The position numbers were made by a program, and so were the translations under genes. The notes beneath the pieces are model-generated. The model searched no databases. It was not told the DNA's origin and worked only from the letters and a program-made list of their open reading frames with translations. Positions 1 to 8,048 of a stretch of DNA of 20,417 nt are shown piece after piece. The DNA is from Coemansia sp. RSA 922. Its lineage: Eukaryota; Kickxellomycota; Kickxellomycetes; Kickxellales; Kickxellaceae. The stretch is from contig JANBQS010000346.1 of the NCBI GenBank assembly GCA_027577415.1, forward strand, positions 1 to 20,417. The letters run 5' to 3'. The stretch's first letter is position 1, and every line of letters begins with the position of its first letter.

Positions 1-1
1 T

Positions 2-127
2 GGCTGTGAAATGCGTGCTGCTGTTGGCCTTGATATGTCCGAATTTCGACTACTGCGCCACGCCCATGAAGCAGCTTCAAGAGTATATGGCTTGACTGGA
101 AGGGACCCTCCATTCGGGCGAGTTTAA
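2..127 (+). CDS. Possible 3' end of an unidentified protein gene (truncated by window edge)
   Basis: A reading frame is open from the first complete codon to a TAA at 125-127, about 41 codons. Its composition (Arg/Ala/Glu-rich, ending ...DPPFGRV) is protein-like, and the other frames are shorter or closed. I do not recognise the family. No AATAAA follows the stop. The next gene starts at 596 on the same strand. It could be the tail of an upstream gene or a chance open frame, since only 126 bases are visible. Confidence 0.3.
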   Translation, partial: GCEMRAAVGLDMSEFRLLRHAHEAASRVYGLTGRDPPFGRV

Positions 128-372
128 GGACCACGCACCTCGTCTCCGGCGCTTGCTGTTTGATAGAGAACGGAAGGATTCGCAACTAGTGCTTATTAAT
201 ATGTTATTAAACATAGGACTAGGCGTCAACCACCATTGAGATGCTCTCCCACTCTGAGTGTTCATCTCGCTCTCTCTAGTAGACATGAGTTAAAGCGTAC
301 ACTTAGTCTTTTCGGTACAGCTTTCTAGCTAACGCACGATTTTTTTAACGCTGGGTCGTCAGTGATTGTCTG

Positions 373-380
373 TATAAATA
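373..380 (+). promoter_or_regulatory. TATA box (TATAAATA) of CCZ1
   Basis: TATAAATA lies about 215 bases before the CCZ1 ATG at 596 and would place the transcript start near 405-415. The rest of 128-595 is AT-rich leader and promoter with no other supported gene. Confidence 0.5.
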
Positions 381-464
381 CGAATGCGAAGTGTACTTGA
401 TTCGATACTCATACTGACTATATCACTGTCAACGATCGTCATCATACTTGTCCCCTATTTTTGA

Positions 465-590
465 ATGTTCAAAGGAAAGCTAGTGGCCGATGTCTGTCGC
501 CCTTCGCTTTAGAGTATCATGCCTATATTTTTTTTTTTGCTTCTGTCGGCCTTCAGTCATTTAACATTCTTACTCACATTGGCATTTTGA
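465..590 (+). promoter_or_regulatory. Three short upstream ORFs in the CCZ1 leader
   Basis: If transcription starts near 410, three ATGs precede the CCZ1 start. They open short frames at 465-512 (15 codons), 490-564 (24 codons) and 519-590 (23 codons). None is in frame with CCZ1. They would lower translation of the main frame unless a leader intron removes them, which I cannot exclude. Confidence 0.35.
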
Positions 591-595
591 ACAAA

Positions 596-3500
596 ATGGC
601 CTCAACGGTATACCCGGTGGCACTTTCACATTTTGCAGTATTTTGCCCAGCACTAGGACCAGACGAGGACAACACACATGAGCAACTTTTGTTCTATGCC
701 GCTGCAGCACTGCCGCCCTTTTATCCATACTCTGCAAACGACTACTATGCCCGCACCACGCACTTACGGCGACGGTCCAGTGGCAGCAGCTCTTCAGCTG
801 TCATAGCCACACCCACGATAACCCCTACCACAGTTACAAAACCATCGGGGCCAACGGCTGGCATGGGCAGTGGTGGCGGTGAGCGCGTAGTATCATTAGA
901 CATGAAGTTGAGGGAAATAGGACTGGCAGCGGCTTTGGTGACATTTGCCAATTCGTTTGGGACGGGCAAAAACAATTTCCATGTAGTTCATTCCGAAAAG
1001 CGACGCACTGTAGTGTTTGAGCCTGAGCCTGGAGTACTCATACAGTTGTCAGTCGTTTTGCCGCGGAGGGTTCGACCCTATGGCAAGGAAAAGGACGCGT
1101 ATTCTATAGAGTTTCTCGACAGCGAAGTCAGCGACGAGGCACTACGCGCCTGGGTGGAGAGCGAGTACTGGGCATTTCATCTGTTATTTGGTCCTTTGCA
1201 AAGAGCGCTGGCTGGCGAACAACAGACTGTACGTCGCCAGTTGGATGCCTTTTTCGGTCGCACGTTGTGGCATTGGGACCGTCGTTGGGCTGCTAGTGAG
1301 CTGGATCTTATTCATGCCTTGAGACCGCTACCACAAATGCCTTTGGGGAGTATCAGTCTCGGCGGGTTTGAGCAGCTGTGGCGAGATCTAGGTGAACTGA
1401 CTAATGGGGATGGAGCTGAGCCGTTGGTGGCTATGACTGTGGTTCTATGGCGTGGCAAGGAGATACTGTGGAGTAGTAGTCTGTTGGATAATAGCACGGA
1501 TGATAGGATCCATGTACTTAGAGCTCTGGTTACTTGGTCGCGTGCTGTGTTTGCGCCGACATTTTCTACGCCAGCTCCTCCTATTTCTGGTCGCAAGTCG
1601 CGGGTGGCTAGCCAGTCGCGAGCACAGTACTCCAACCGAGCCATTAGCTTTTCCAATTCATCCCGCCCGGCATCTGGCACCTCGTCAGCCTCGTCATCTA
1701 TGCCGGCTACGCGTACGCTGCTTGCACACCAGCAATTACAGCGACAGCCGCCACAGAATACTGGCGTCGCTGGCAGTTGGCTGTGGGGTTGGCGCTCCAA
1801 GCCTGAAACTGGCCCGCCTAAGCAGCCAACTAACAATAACGACTCGGTTGATACGGGCTCGGATGACGAGAGCGGGAGCAGTGGCAGGAGCAGCGTTAAC
1901 ACTGGGGCGCAGGCTGCTGCTAATATTGTCACTGGCGGCATCTCACAGGCGCTCTCAAGAGCAGTCAACGCACTCATTGAGCCCCGGCCTCCGACGCCTC
2001 CCGAAATTGACCCAGTGTTTGCCTCTGAAGCTCAAGCCGATGGAGCCTTGGTGTCACCGATTCAACCACAGTCGCTGATGACGCATGCTGGAGCTTCTTC
2101 TGCCGAACAGTACGGCATCTCAGTATCTGACATTGACGATCTTGCTGGTGGGGGTAATAGTGGCAGGTATGGACATAGTTGGAGTAATGCCCCGTTTGCT
2201 GGCGGCGGGGACTCTGACGCCGAATCTTTGAGATCTATAGCTTCCATACAGACCACGCGCACTGCTGCCACCGTGGCTGTTAGTCGGCAATCTGCTACTG
2301 CTCGACTTGATCCAGAGCTGTCAACGGCAAGCGAGGGCCGGCGTACGCGCTCAACGACTATGCAGAACAACGTTACCCCGCCATACGCCGGCGGTAACAG
2401 CTACTGGCCCATGGCTATTGGTAGAGGCCTGGCGCACCGTGCTCATGGGCGCTCTCCGTCGATAATGTCCAATGCCAGCGCAGCGACAGTCGAGTCTACG
2501 CAGCTACGCGACGATACGCGGGTGTCTGCTCGTAGCTGGTGGCCGTCTGTGCTGGGCGGATCTTGGGGTGCTGCCAAGCTGCCGGAGACCGTGCCTGAGC
2601 AGGCCACTACTGCAATAGTCGAGGGCGACCTTGCGGACCAGTCACTAGTATTTCCGCTTCCGCAGTCGGGAATCGACATATCTACTACGTTCTTGTATAC
2701 TGGCGAGTATCCCTTCCCAGGCCTGCCAGCACACTCATCGCAGCCACAACGCAGTAGTGAAGCTGAGCATATTCGAGTAACAGCCGCTGACGACGACAAC
2801 GATGATAGTGATATTGGCGAGAGAGAAGAACAAGAGGCGCCGAATAGTCTAATTGGCAGTAACACTGACGGGCAGAGGCAAGAGACGATTAGCCGGCTGG
2901 AGTGCGCTATGGATGAGGGTATGCCGGCGGCCTATGAGCATGGTGTAGATGTTGACAGCGAGCGAGGTGTGGTTCTGGCCCCGCGAGGCCTCGGTGGGAT
3001 GCAGTACGACTCGCGCTTACTCAAGCTAATGTATCAAGGGGGAGGCGACACAAACAATAGTTCGTCAGCTGCTGTTCCAGCCGCCACAGCGACTCCATCT
3101 GCATCAGCGTCTGAGCGCGCACTATTTACCTCGCCTGACTCGCAAGACGGAGCAAGCAAGACACTGGTGTATAAATACGGCGACTTGCTGCTTGTAATTC
3201 TCGGTCCTCCGACCTGTACTCCGCCGGCTCAGGCCCCAGCAGTGGTTGGTGTTCGAGGTGTGCGGAGGATGAGGCGCAAGCGAGTTGGCGAGGTTGTGCA
3301 AAGGCCAGATGTAGTGACTAGGTTTAGTGCTGATGAGGCACTGACTATTGAAGGCGTGGTATTGAGATATGCAGCGAGCTTGCAGGCGGCGGCTGCGCGC
3401 GATGCCAGCGAAGTACAAGTGCAGAGGCGTAGCGAGACGCAGCTTGCTCTTCACCGGCGGATTCCGCCGTATCTGTTCCAGGAGCGGAGGCAGAGGCTGA

Positions 3501-3910
3501 CGCGGACGAACTGGCGACATGAAGATAGCTCGGTGGTGGCGCTCAACCGATCGTATACTGGGTTCTTTGGGACAAGTACGCTTGAATCTGGTGACCATGT
3601 AGGGTCAAGTGCTCCTGGTATGAACAATGGTAACCGCAACGGTGTGGGGGAAGTGAACCCTGCGCCCTTGCCTGCAAATGTCAGGCGGACTTTGTCGGTG
3701 GTCAACGCTGAAATTGCAAACAATCGAGGGAGAACTCTGGCTGTATGTGTGAGAATGCACGACAAGGGATGGATTGCTGCTACTTCTGTGTCGCACGACG
3801 GTGGAGGATCGGAGTGCTACTGTGTAGTCGATCAGCCAAAGGCAACACTGGCTGATGCCCAAACATTTTTGACAAAGTTATCTCGTAGAGCTGCTTCTAG
3901 TGTCACTTGA
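596..3910 (+). CDS. CCZ1: Vacuolar fusion protein CCZ1 (Mon1-Ccz1 Rab7/Ypt7 GEF subunit), long form
   Basis: In this family Ccz1 pairs with Mon1 as the guanine-nucleotide exchange factor that loads Ypt7/Rab7 on late endosomes, vacuoles and autophagosomes. The 1104-residue product shows CCZ1 hallmarks: an N-terminal longin-like strand ending in CPALGPDE (17-24), a helix KLREIGLAAALVTFANSF (104-121), then VHSEKRRTVVFEPEPG (131-146). A second longin-like block (about 277-322) includes VLWRGKEILWS. A third lies at about 855-1100 and ends with a GWIAATSVS-type strand. Residues of about 325-850 are a Ser/Thr/Gly/Ala-rich, probably disordered linker, and another Ser/Thr insert sits at about 50-100. 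These make it longer than the yeast (about 700) or human (about 480) proteins as I remember them. The frame stays open upstream to 461 but with no ATG before 596, and residue 1 at 596 fits the family N-terminus. No introns are apparent. Confidence 0.85.
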   Translation: MASTVYPVALSHFAVFCPALGPDEDNTHEQLLFYAAAALPPFYPYSANDYYARTTHLRRRSSGSSSSAVIATPTITPTTVTKPSGPTAGMGSGGGERVVSLDMKLREIGLAAALVTFANSFGTGKNNFHVVHSEKRRTVVFEPEPGVLIQLSVVLPRRVRPYGKEKDAYSIEFLDSEVSDEALRAWVESEYWAFHLLFGPLQRALAGEQQTVRRQLDAFFGRTLWHWDRRWAASELDLIHALRPLPQMPLGSISLGGFEQLWRDLGELTNGDGAEPLVAMTVVLWRGKEILWSSSLLDNSTDDRIHVLRALVTWSRAVFAPTFSTPAPPISGRKSRVASQSRAQYSNRAISFSNSSRPASGTSSASSSMPATRTLLAHQQLQRQPPQNTGVAGSWLWGWRSKPETGPPKQPTNNNDSVDTGSDDESGSSGRSSVNTGAQAAANIVTGGISQALSRAVNALIEPRPPTPPEIDPVFASEAQADGALVSPIQPQSLMTHAGASSAEQYGISVSDIDDLAGGGNSGRYGHSWSNAPFAGGGDSDAESLRSIASIQTTRTAATVAVSRQSATARLDPELSTASEGRRTRSTTMQNNVTPPYAGGNSYWPMAIGRGLAHRAHGRSPSIMSNASAATVESTQLRDDTRVSARSWWPSVLGGSWGAAKLPETVPEQATTAIVEGDLADQSLVFPLPQSGIDISTTFLYTGEYPFPGLPAHSSQPQRSSEAEHIRVTAADDDNDDSDIGEREEQEAPNSLIGSNTDGQRQETISRLECAMDEGMPAAYEHGVDVDSERGVVLAPRGLGGMQYDSRLLKLMYQGGGDTNNSSSAAVPAATATPSASASERALFTSPDSQDGASKTLVYKYGDLLLVILGPPTCTPPAQAPAVVGVRGVRRMRRKRVGEVVQRPDVVTRFSADEALTIEGVVLRYAASLQAAAARDASEVQVQRRSETQLALHRRIPPYLFQERRQRLTRTNWRHEDSSVVALNRSYTGFFGTSTLESGDHVGSSAPGMNNGNRNGVGEVNPAPLPANVRRTLSVVNAEIANNRGRTLAVCVRMHDKGWIAATSVSHDGGGSECYCVVDQPKATLADAQTFLTKLSRRAASSVT

Positions 3911-3934
3911 TAGTGTTGTATTTTTTATATAGAG

Positions 3935-3940
3935 AATAAA
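3935..3940 (+). terminator. Poly(A) signal AATAAA for CCZ1
   Basis: AATAAA lies 25 bases after the CCZ1 stop in an AT-rich tract. Confidence 0.5.
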
Positions 3941-3976
3941 AAATAAGAGTATTCTTTTTGTTGTTTAGTTCCTTTT

Positions 3977-3982
3977 TTTATT
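3977..3982 (-). terminator. Poly(A) signal AATAAA for the candidate microgene
   Basis: AATAAA on the minus strand starts two bases after the stop codon of the frame at 3985-4086. Its relevance depends on that gene being real. Confidence 0.3.
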
Positions 3983-3984
3983 TC

Positions 3985-4086
3985 CTAGTTTTCGTTCATC
4001 TCTTCGAGGGGACGGGGTGGGCGTGGGTAGTCGTGGTTGCCGCCATCTTCGCTGTTTTGAGCTGGAACTGAGCTATGTATCGACAT
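3985..4086 (-). CDS. Candidate 33-residue microprotein gene
   Basis: This is a short frame that has the parts of a complete transcription unit. On the minus strand there is a TATAAAAAG box (4201-4209), then an A/C-rich leader of about 90 bases. The frame follows, from an ATG at 4086 to TAG at 3985-3987, then AATAAA (3977-3982) two bases on. The coding part is a GC-richer island in AT-rich surroundings. The product is hydrophilic, acidic and Pro-rich near its C-terminus (motif YPRPPRPLEE) and has no membrane segment. It converges on CCZ1. It could instead be the last exon of a spliced gene: a CTAAC branch-like site and an AG lie just upstream of the ATG. It could also be chance. I recognise no family. 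Confidence 0.3.
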   Translation of the reverse strand: MSIHSSVPAQNSEDGGNHDYPRPPRPLEEMNEN

Positions 4087-4200
4087 TATCGTTTTTTTCT
4101 TTGAAGGGAAAAAGGTTAGGTAGAGATATAAAAAAAATATGGCACTTGCGATTTGTATTTTGTTGTTGTTTTTTTGGACGAGTGTGCAGAATCCTTCTTT

Positions 4201-4209
4201 CTTTTTATA
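4201..4209 (-). promoter_or_regulatory. TATA box (TATAAAAAG) upstream of the candidate microgene
   Basis: This strong TATA match on the minus strand sits about 115 bases before the ATG at 4086. The following leader is A/C-rich and looks unstructured, like many fungal 5' leaders. Confidence 0.35.
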
Positions 4210-5434
4210 CGCGTGAGTAAGTGTAACCTTCGTGTAATGCAAAACCTCTTATGCTGATGGGAATAAAAAAGAAAAATATAAAGAGAAAGAAAACAAAGAG
4301 ATCATTTTTTTTTTGGTTTCACATTCTTGTTTTTCTCGTTCGTGATAGATAACATAAATAATCATTTCTTAATTGTTCAGCTATTGCAGTTGTATGTACT
4401 CTTCATGTGGACAGTTTTTTTTTTCTTTTTTAAAATAGCCCGAAAAAAGGGGGATGTTTCACAAAAACAAGAAAAAAAAATTTGTGATGTATAAGCCTCA
4501 TTTATCAAATTAAGAAAACAATACTCAAGATGAGAACAACTTTGGGGAGGGGGACACCTACTGAAATAATTGGAAGGTGCGTGGAGAGAAATAGTGGCGT
4601 GCATGTGTGGAGTCGAAAGGGAAAAGCAAATCCATATTGTTCTCTTTTTTTTGAACCCTTTGGTACTTTTGACTCGTGTGACAAGTCTAGAGTAAACAAT
4701 CAGTGTTTTAAAAAAAAAAAGGGGAGGCCTACTTTATTGCAACATAAGCCATTGCTATATCTAGGCAGGCCACATTATACAGTGAGTGGCGATTATTTTT
4801 GTATACAAGCATGATAATACCAGTGATTCATGCTTTTTTTGCATGCAAGTCTTCGTGGGTACACCTGACTTGCTCCTCTCTACTTTGTTGTTTTTTGTCG
4901 GAGAGAATAGGGTGTAGCAGTGGCGAGTGCTGTATGACCTGTCATCACAATTTATGCAGCTAGCCACAATTTAATACTTTATCAACATACACAATATCGT
5001 GACATGTACACCTATGATATTTATAGACAACTTGACTCGGAAATACAAACAAAAAAAAAAAGAATTATTTTGTCAATCTGGTTGTTGTCAAATGTGACAA
5101 GCAGCGTGAGTGGGTCTGGTGACCTTGCTCGTTCAATTGCAGGCAAAAAAGTAGGGAATGCGAACCTGGGCTATATCGCTGCACGTCTCAAGAGTTGTTG
5201 TAAACTTGAAATTTTTGTTGTTGTTGATCGAGTTTGTGCCAACCAATGGCTCGACTCACTCGATACAATGGATTGACTTTCATGTGGCAACACAAAATAC
5301 TGTTGGTCGTCTTTCTGGCTTATGCGAGGCCTGCTATTCGACTAAAATTGAACATAAATTGACCGAGTGAAAATCAATCTACATTCCTCAAAAACATGTA
5401 TCAGTCCAAGTTGACGGGTTCTCTCTCCTCCGGC
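4210..5434. other. Intergenic, AT-rich; no supported gene
   Basis: Runs of A or T of 8-11 bases are frequent and all open frames are short, with low-complexity K/F/L-rich translations. A slightly GC-richer patch at about 5095-5200 has an intron-like GTGAGT...TTGCAG pair only 37 bases apart, but no convincing exon around it. I saw no tRNA arms or pol III box pair. Confidence 0.5.
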
Positions 5435-5452
5435 GTGGTTCCCACGAACCAC
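5435..5452. repeat. Perfect 7-bp hairpin GTGGTTC-CCAC-GAACCAC
   Basis: The arms 5435-5441 and 5446-5452 are perfect complements around a four-base loop, followed by an A-rich stretch and TTTTT. It could be an RNA hairpin or a dyad protein site. One such hairpin can arise by chance in a window of this size. Confidence 0.4.
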
Positions 5453-5738
5453 AAACAAATTTTTGGCCGAACTTTTATTTTATTACCAATAGTATAAAAA
5501 TATGCTGCAGCTACCATGCTGGTTTAAGCTTTTGTAGTACAAAACAAAATATACATAGTAGATCTACATTTCGGTCGTTGGACAGTGCATACAGCGTGGA
5601 GGGGAAAAAGATCGTCTGAGCAATGTGTATAGATAACGAATAGGAATAATTTAAAAAAAAAGTCGGTCCAGTAAGATTGTCCAAAGCATGCTCAAAAACG
5701 GCCGGATGTTGTACGACCAATCGGGGATAATCTATACA

Positions 5739-5784
5739 CCCCGGAAGTAGGCGCGTGAGAGATTATGAAGTTCCGTCTCCGGGG
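5739..5784. promoter_or_regulatory. Inverted pair CCCCGGA / TCCGGGG
   Basis: CCCCGGA (5739-5745) and its exact complement TCCGGGG (5778-5784) are 32 bases apart, in the distal region upstream of the sugar porter. The GC-rich motifs stand out from AT-rich DNA. This is a candidate zinc-finger site pair; the function is inferred only. Confidence 0.25.
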
Positions 5785-6034
5785 CGATTAACCAACACGC
5801 ACATACCACCTTACCAGGATGGAAATAAAGAAAAAAATTATGTGTAAATCTCTTCCGTCTAAAAAAAAAATTGTCCATGAGGAAGGGAAAATGTCGGCAG
5901 AGCAAAACATTTTTTTTTTTTTACTTTTTCTCAATTGCCATTTTTATTATTGACAAGGCTTGTTCCCCCGTGCCCCCATCCCCTCTTTATTTTTTCCTAG
6001 AGAAATAGAGTAGTAAAACGAATGAGAGAAGAGT

Positions 6035-6147
6035 CGGTCGGCTGTGTGATCTCCACACGGGGTTTGTCTGTCGGGCCGGTTGCCCCTTCCCCCACATTTT
6101 TTGTGTGTGTGGTATGGACGGCAATGGATGGTGGCGGATCAGCCGCC
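6035..6147. promoter_or_regulatory. CGG-triplet cluster with dyads in the sugar-porter promoter
   Basis: In about 110 bases there are CGGTCGG (6035-6041), an inverted repeat GTGTG-N5-CACAC (6044-6058), CGGGCCGG (6072-6079), and a dyad GGCGG-N5-CCGCC (6133-6147). CGG-N5-CCG is the layout bound by Zn(II)2Cys6 dimers, a fungal regulator class. CGGATCA inside the last dyad also fits the yeast Rgt1 pattern CGGANNA, known from hexose-transporter promoters. Whether that regulator exists here is unknown. Confidence 0.3.
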
Positions 6148-6275
6148 TAGGGCACAGACTTGGCAGACAAGGACAATGGGCTTGTCATATTAATGTGCCG
6201 AAAGTGAGCAGAGTCTAATGATTGTTGCTGTAATTGCAGCTGCCTCCTTTGCTCTCGCTTTCTCTCCATCGCTGC

Positions 6276-6284
6276 TATAAAAAG
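6276..6284 (+). promoter_or_regulatory. TATA box (TATAAAAAG) of the sugar porter
   Basis: This is a clean TATA match 178 bases before the ATG. It predicts a transcript start near 6305-6315 and a T/C-rich leader of about 150 bases ending in TTAACCATGG, the same start context as HIS1 in this window. Confidence 0.6.
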
Positions 6285-6461
6285 AAGCAGCCACCCCGAA
6301 CCTTCCTTTGGTTTCTAGTCATCCTAGTTTCATCAACTAACTGATATCACCAATTTTACGGCGCGCAATAATTTTTTTTCTCTCATTTGATATCTCTGTA
6401 ACTACGCCTCTTCTTCTTTTTTATATTTATATTTTTTTGTGTACGGTCTTTGTTGTTAACC

Positions 6462-7967
6462 ATGGGCAAAAACACGCAGACTTACTTGGTAGGTGGTGTG
6501 TCGGCCATTGGTGGGTTCCTTTTCGGCTATGATATTGGAGTGATATCGTCGATTCTCGAGATGGACTACTGGAAGCTCTATTTCCACAACCCAGGTTCAG
6601 TAGGAGTGGGTGTTATTGTCTCGCTACTTACCGCTGGTTGCTTTGTCGGATCTTTGTGTGCTGGCTGGATCGCTGATCGGTTTTCGCGTAAGCGGGCTAT
6701 TATGTCAGCCTGTGTTGTCTTTTGCCTTGGCGCTGCCATTCAATGTGGCTCTCGCAACCGTGCTATGCTGATAATTGGCCGGTTCATTGCCGGTCTAGGC
6801 GTCGGCGTGCTTTCTATGAGCGTGCCAGTGTTCCAGTCTGAAATTGCACCGCCGCATATTCGCGGACGCCTTGTGTCTCTGCAACAGTGGGCTATTACTT
6901 GGGGTATTCTGGTGGCCTTTTGGATCGACTATGGATGTCACTTTATCGATAGCCATGCGTCGTGGCGTGTCCCTATCGGTATTCAGATCGTCCCTGCTGT
7001 TATTCTATTTGTGGCTATGATATTTATGCCGTACTCGCCGCGCTGGCTAGTGGATAATGATCGTATTGACGAGGCCCAAAAGGTGTTGGCGCGCTTGCGG
7101 TCTGGTGGCGATATTCATGCTCCAGAGGTTATGGAGGAGCTGGAAGAAATCAAGGAGGCTGTGCGTATTGACCGCGAGACCGCTGTACGCAGCTACACTG
7201 ACCTTTTGCGTGTGCCGATCCGCCGCCGCGTTATCCTCGGCGTGCTTATCCAGGCCCTGCAGCAGCTGACGGGAATCAATGTGTCTATGTACTTTGCGAC
7301 GTCTATCTTCAAGCAGGCGGGGCTCAGCGGCGATAATGCGCCACTGTTGGCTCAGGGCGTGAACGGCGTGGTCAATATGCTGGCTACTGTGCCGGCTATT
7401 CTGTGGATTGATCGGTGGGGCCGTCGCAAGACACTTATGCTTGGATCTCTGGGCTGTGGTATCACATATTTCATCCAAGCGGTGGCGAAGGGCGCTACGC
7501 AGCACAAGACCTATGATGAGGACGGCTCGTTGAACCTCAATATTCCCAAGGGACCGTCGTATCTGATCATCGTCATGATGTACCTGTTTGTGGCATCGTT
7601 TGCCATGTCGTGGGGACCTATCGGCTGGATCTATCCGTCGGAGATTTTCCCTATGCGTATCCGCTCAAAGGCCAACTCGATAACTACAGCGTCGAACTGG
7701 ATCTTCAACTTTGTCATTGGACTGGTATCGCCGATCCTTATCAAGAAGATTACTTGGGGATTGGACTTGATATTCGCTATTATCATGTTCTCGTCTATTG
7801 CCATTGTCTATTTGTTCTATCCGGAGACCAAGAACCGCTCGTTGGAAGACATGGAGGTCATCTTTACGGGCTCTATCTGGTCGCACAAGGACCGCAAGCG
7901 TATCGCACAATACGACAATGCCAATAAAGGACATGAAGATGATAAGATAAATAGCAAAGATTTTTGA
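6462..7967 (+). CDS. MFS sugar porter (hexose-type transporter)
   Basis: This is a plasma-membrane sugar:proton symporter or facilitator of the SP family, 501 residues, the usual length, with about 12 hydrophobic segments. Signatures in order: GGFLFGYDIGVI (17-28), ADRFSRKRA (71-79), GRFIAGLGVG (106-115) with the following E and R of the second signature, and SPRWL (192-196). After the central loop come QQLTGIN (267-273), DRWGRRK (317-323), WGPIGWIYPSEIFP (384-397) and PETKNRSLEDME (454-465). The start is the ATG at 6462; the frame runs slightly further upstream but has no ATG. The substrate cannot be read from the sequence; hexose is the family default. The 3' end converges on the next gene, 81 bases away. 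Confidence 0.9.
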   Translation: MGKNTQTYLVGGVSAIGGFLFGYDIGVISSILEMDYWKLYFHNPGSVGVGVIVSLLTAGCFVGSLCAGWIADRFSRKRAIMSACVVFCLGAAIQCGSRNRAMLIIGRFIAGLGVGVLSMSVPVFQSEIAPPHIRGRLVSLQQWAITWGILVAFWIDYGCHFIDSHASWRVPIGIQIVPAVILFVAMIFMPYSPRWLVDNDRIDEAQKVLARLRSGGDIHAPEVMEELEEIKEAVRIDRETAVRSYTDLLRVPIRRRVILGVLIQALQQLTGINVSMYFATSIFKQAGLSGDNAPLLAQGVNGVVNMLATVPAILWIDRWGRRKTLMLGSLGCGITYFIQAVAKGATQHKTYDEDGSLNLNIPKGPSYLIIVMMYLFVASFAMSWGPIGWIYPSEIFPMRIRSKANSITTASNWIFNFVIGLVSPILIKKITWGLDLIFAIIMFSSIAIVYLFYPETKNRSLEDMEVIFTGSIWSHKDRKRIAQYDNANKGHEDDKINSKDF

Positions 7968-7985
7968 ATAATAAGCGACTTTCAC

Positions 7986-7991
7986 TTTATT
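7986..7991 (-). terminator. Poly(A) signal AATAAA for the sphingomyelin-synthase-like gene
   Basis: AATAAA on the minus strand lies 58 bases past that gene's stop and only about 20 bases from the sugar-porter stop. The two convergent 3' UTRs therefore probably overlap. Confidence 0.45.
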
Positions 7992-8048
7992 TAGCGTGTA
8001 TGAATATTATGTATTGAGCCAATTATTTTGGTATCAGTTTAAGTTGTA

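Noticed and set aside
77..286. Minus-strand 69-residue open frame at the left edge
   Set aside because: Ser/Arg-rich low-complexity translation, no promoter motif, overlaps the better plus-strand tail; treated as a shadow.
5106..5142. GTGAGT...TTGCAG intron-like pair
   Set aside because: Only 37 bases, with no branch site and no coding sequence on either side.
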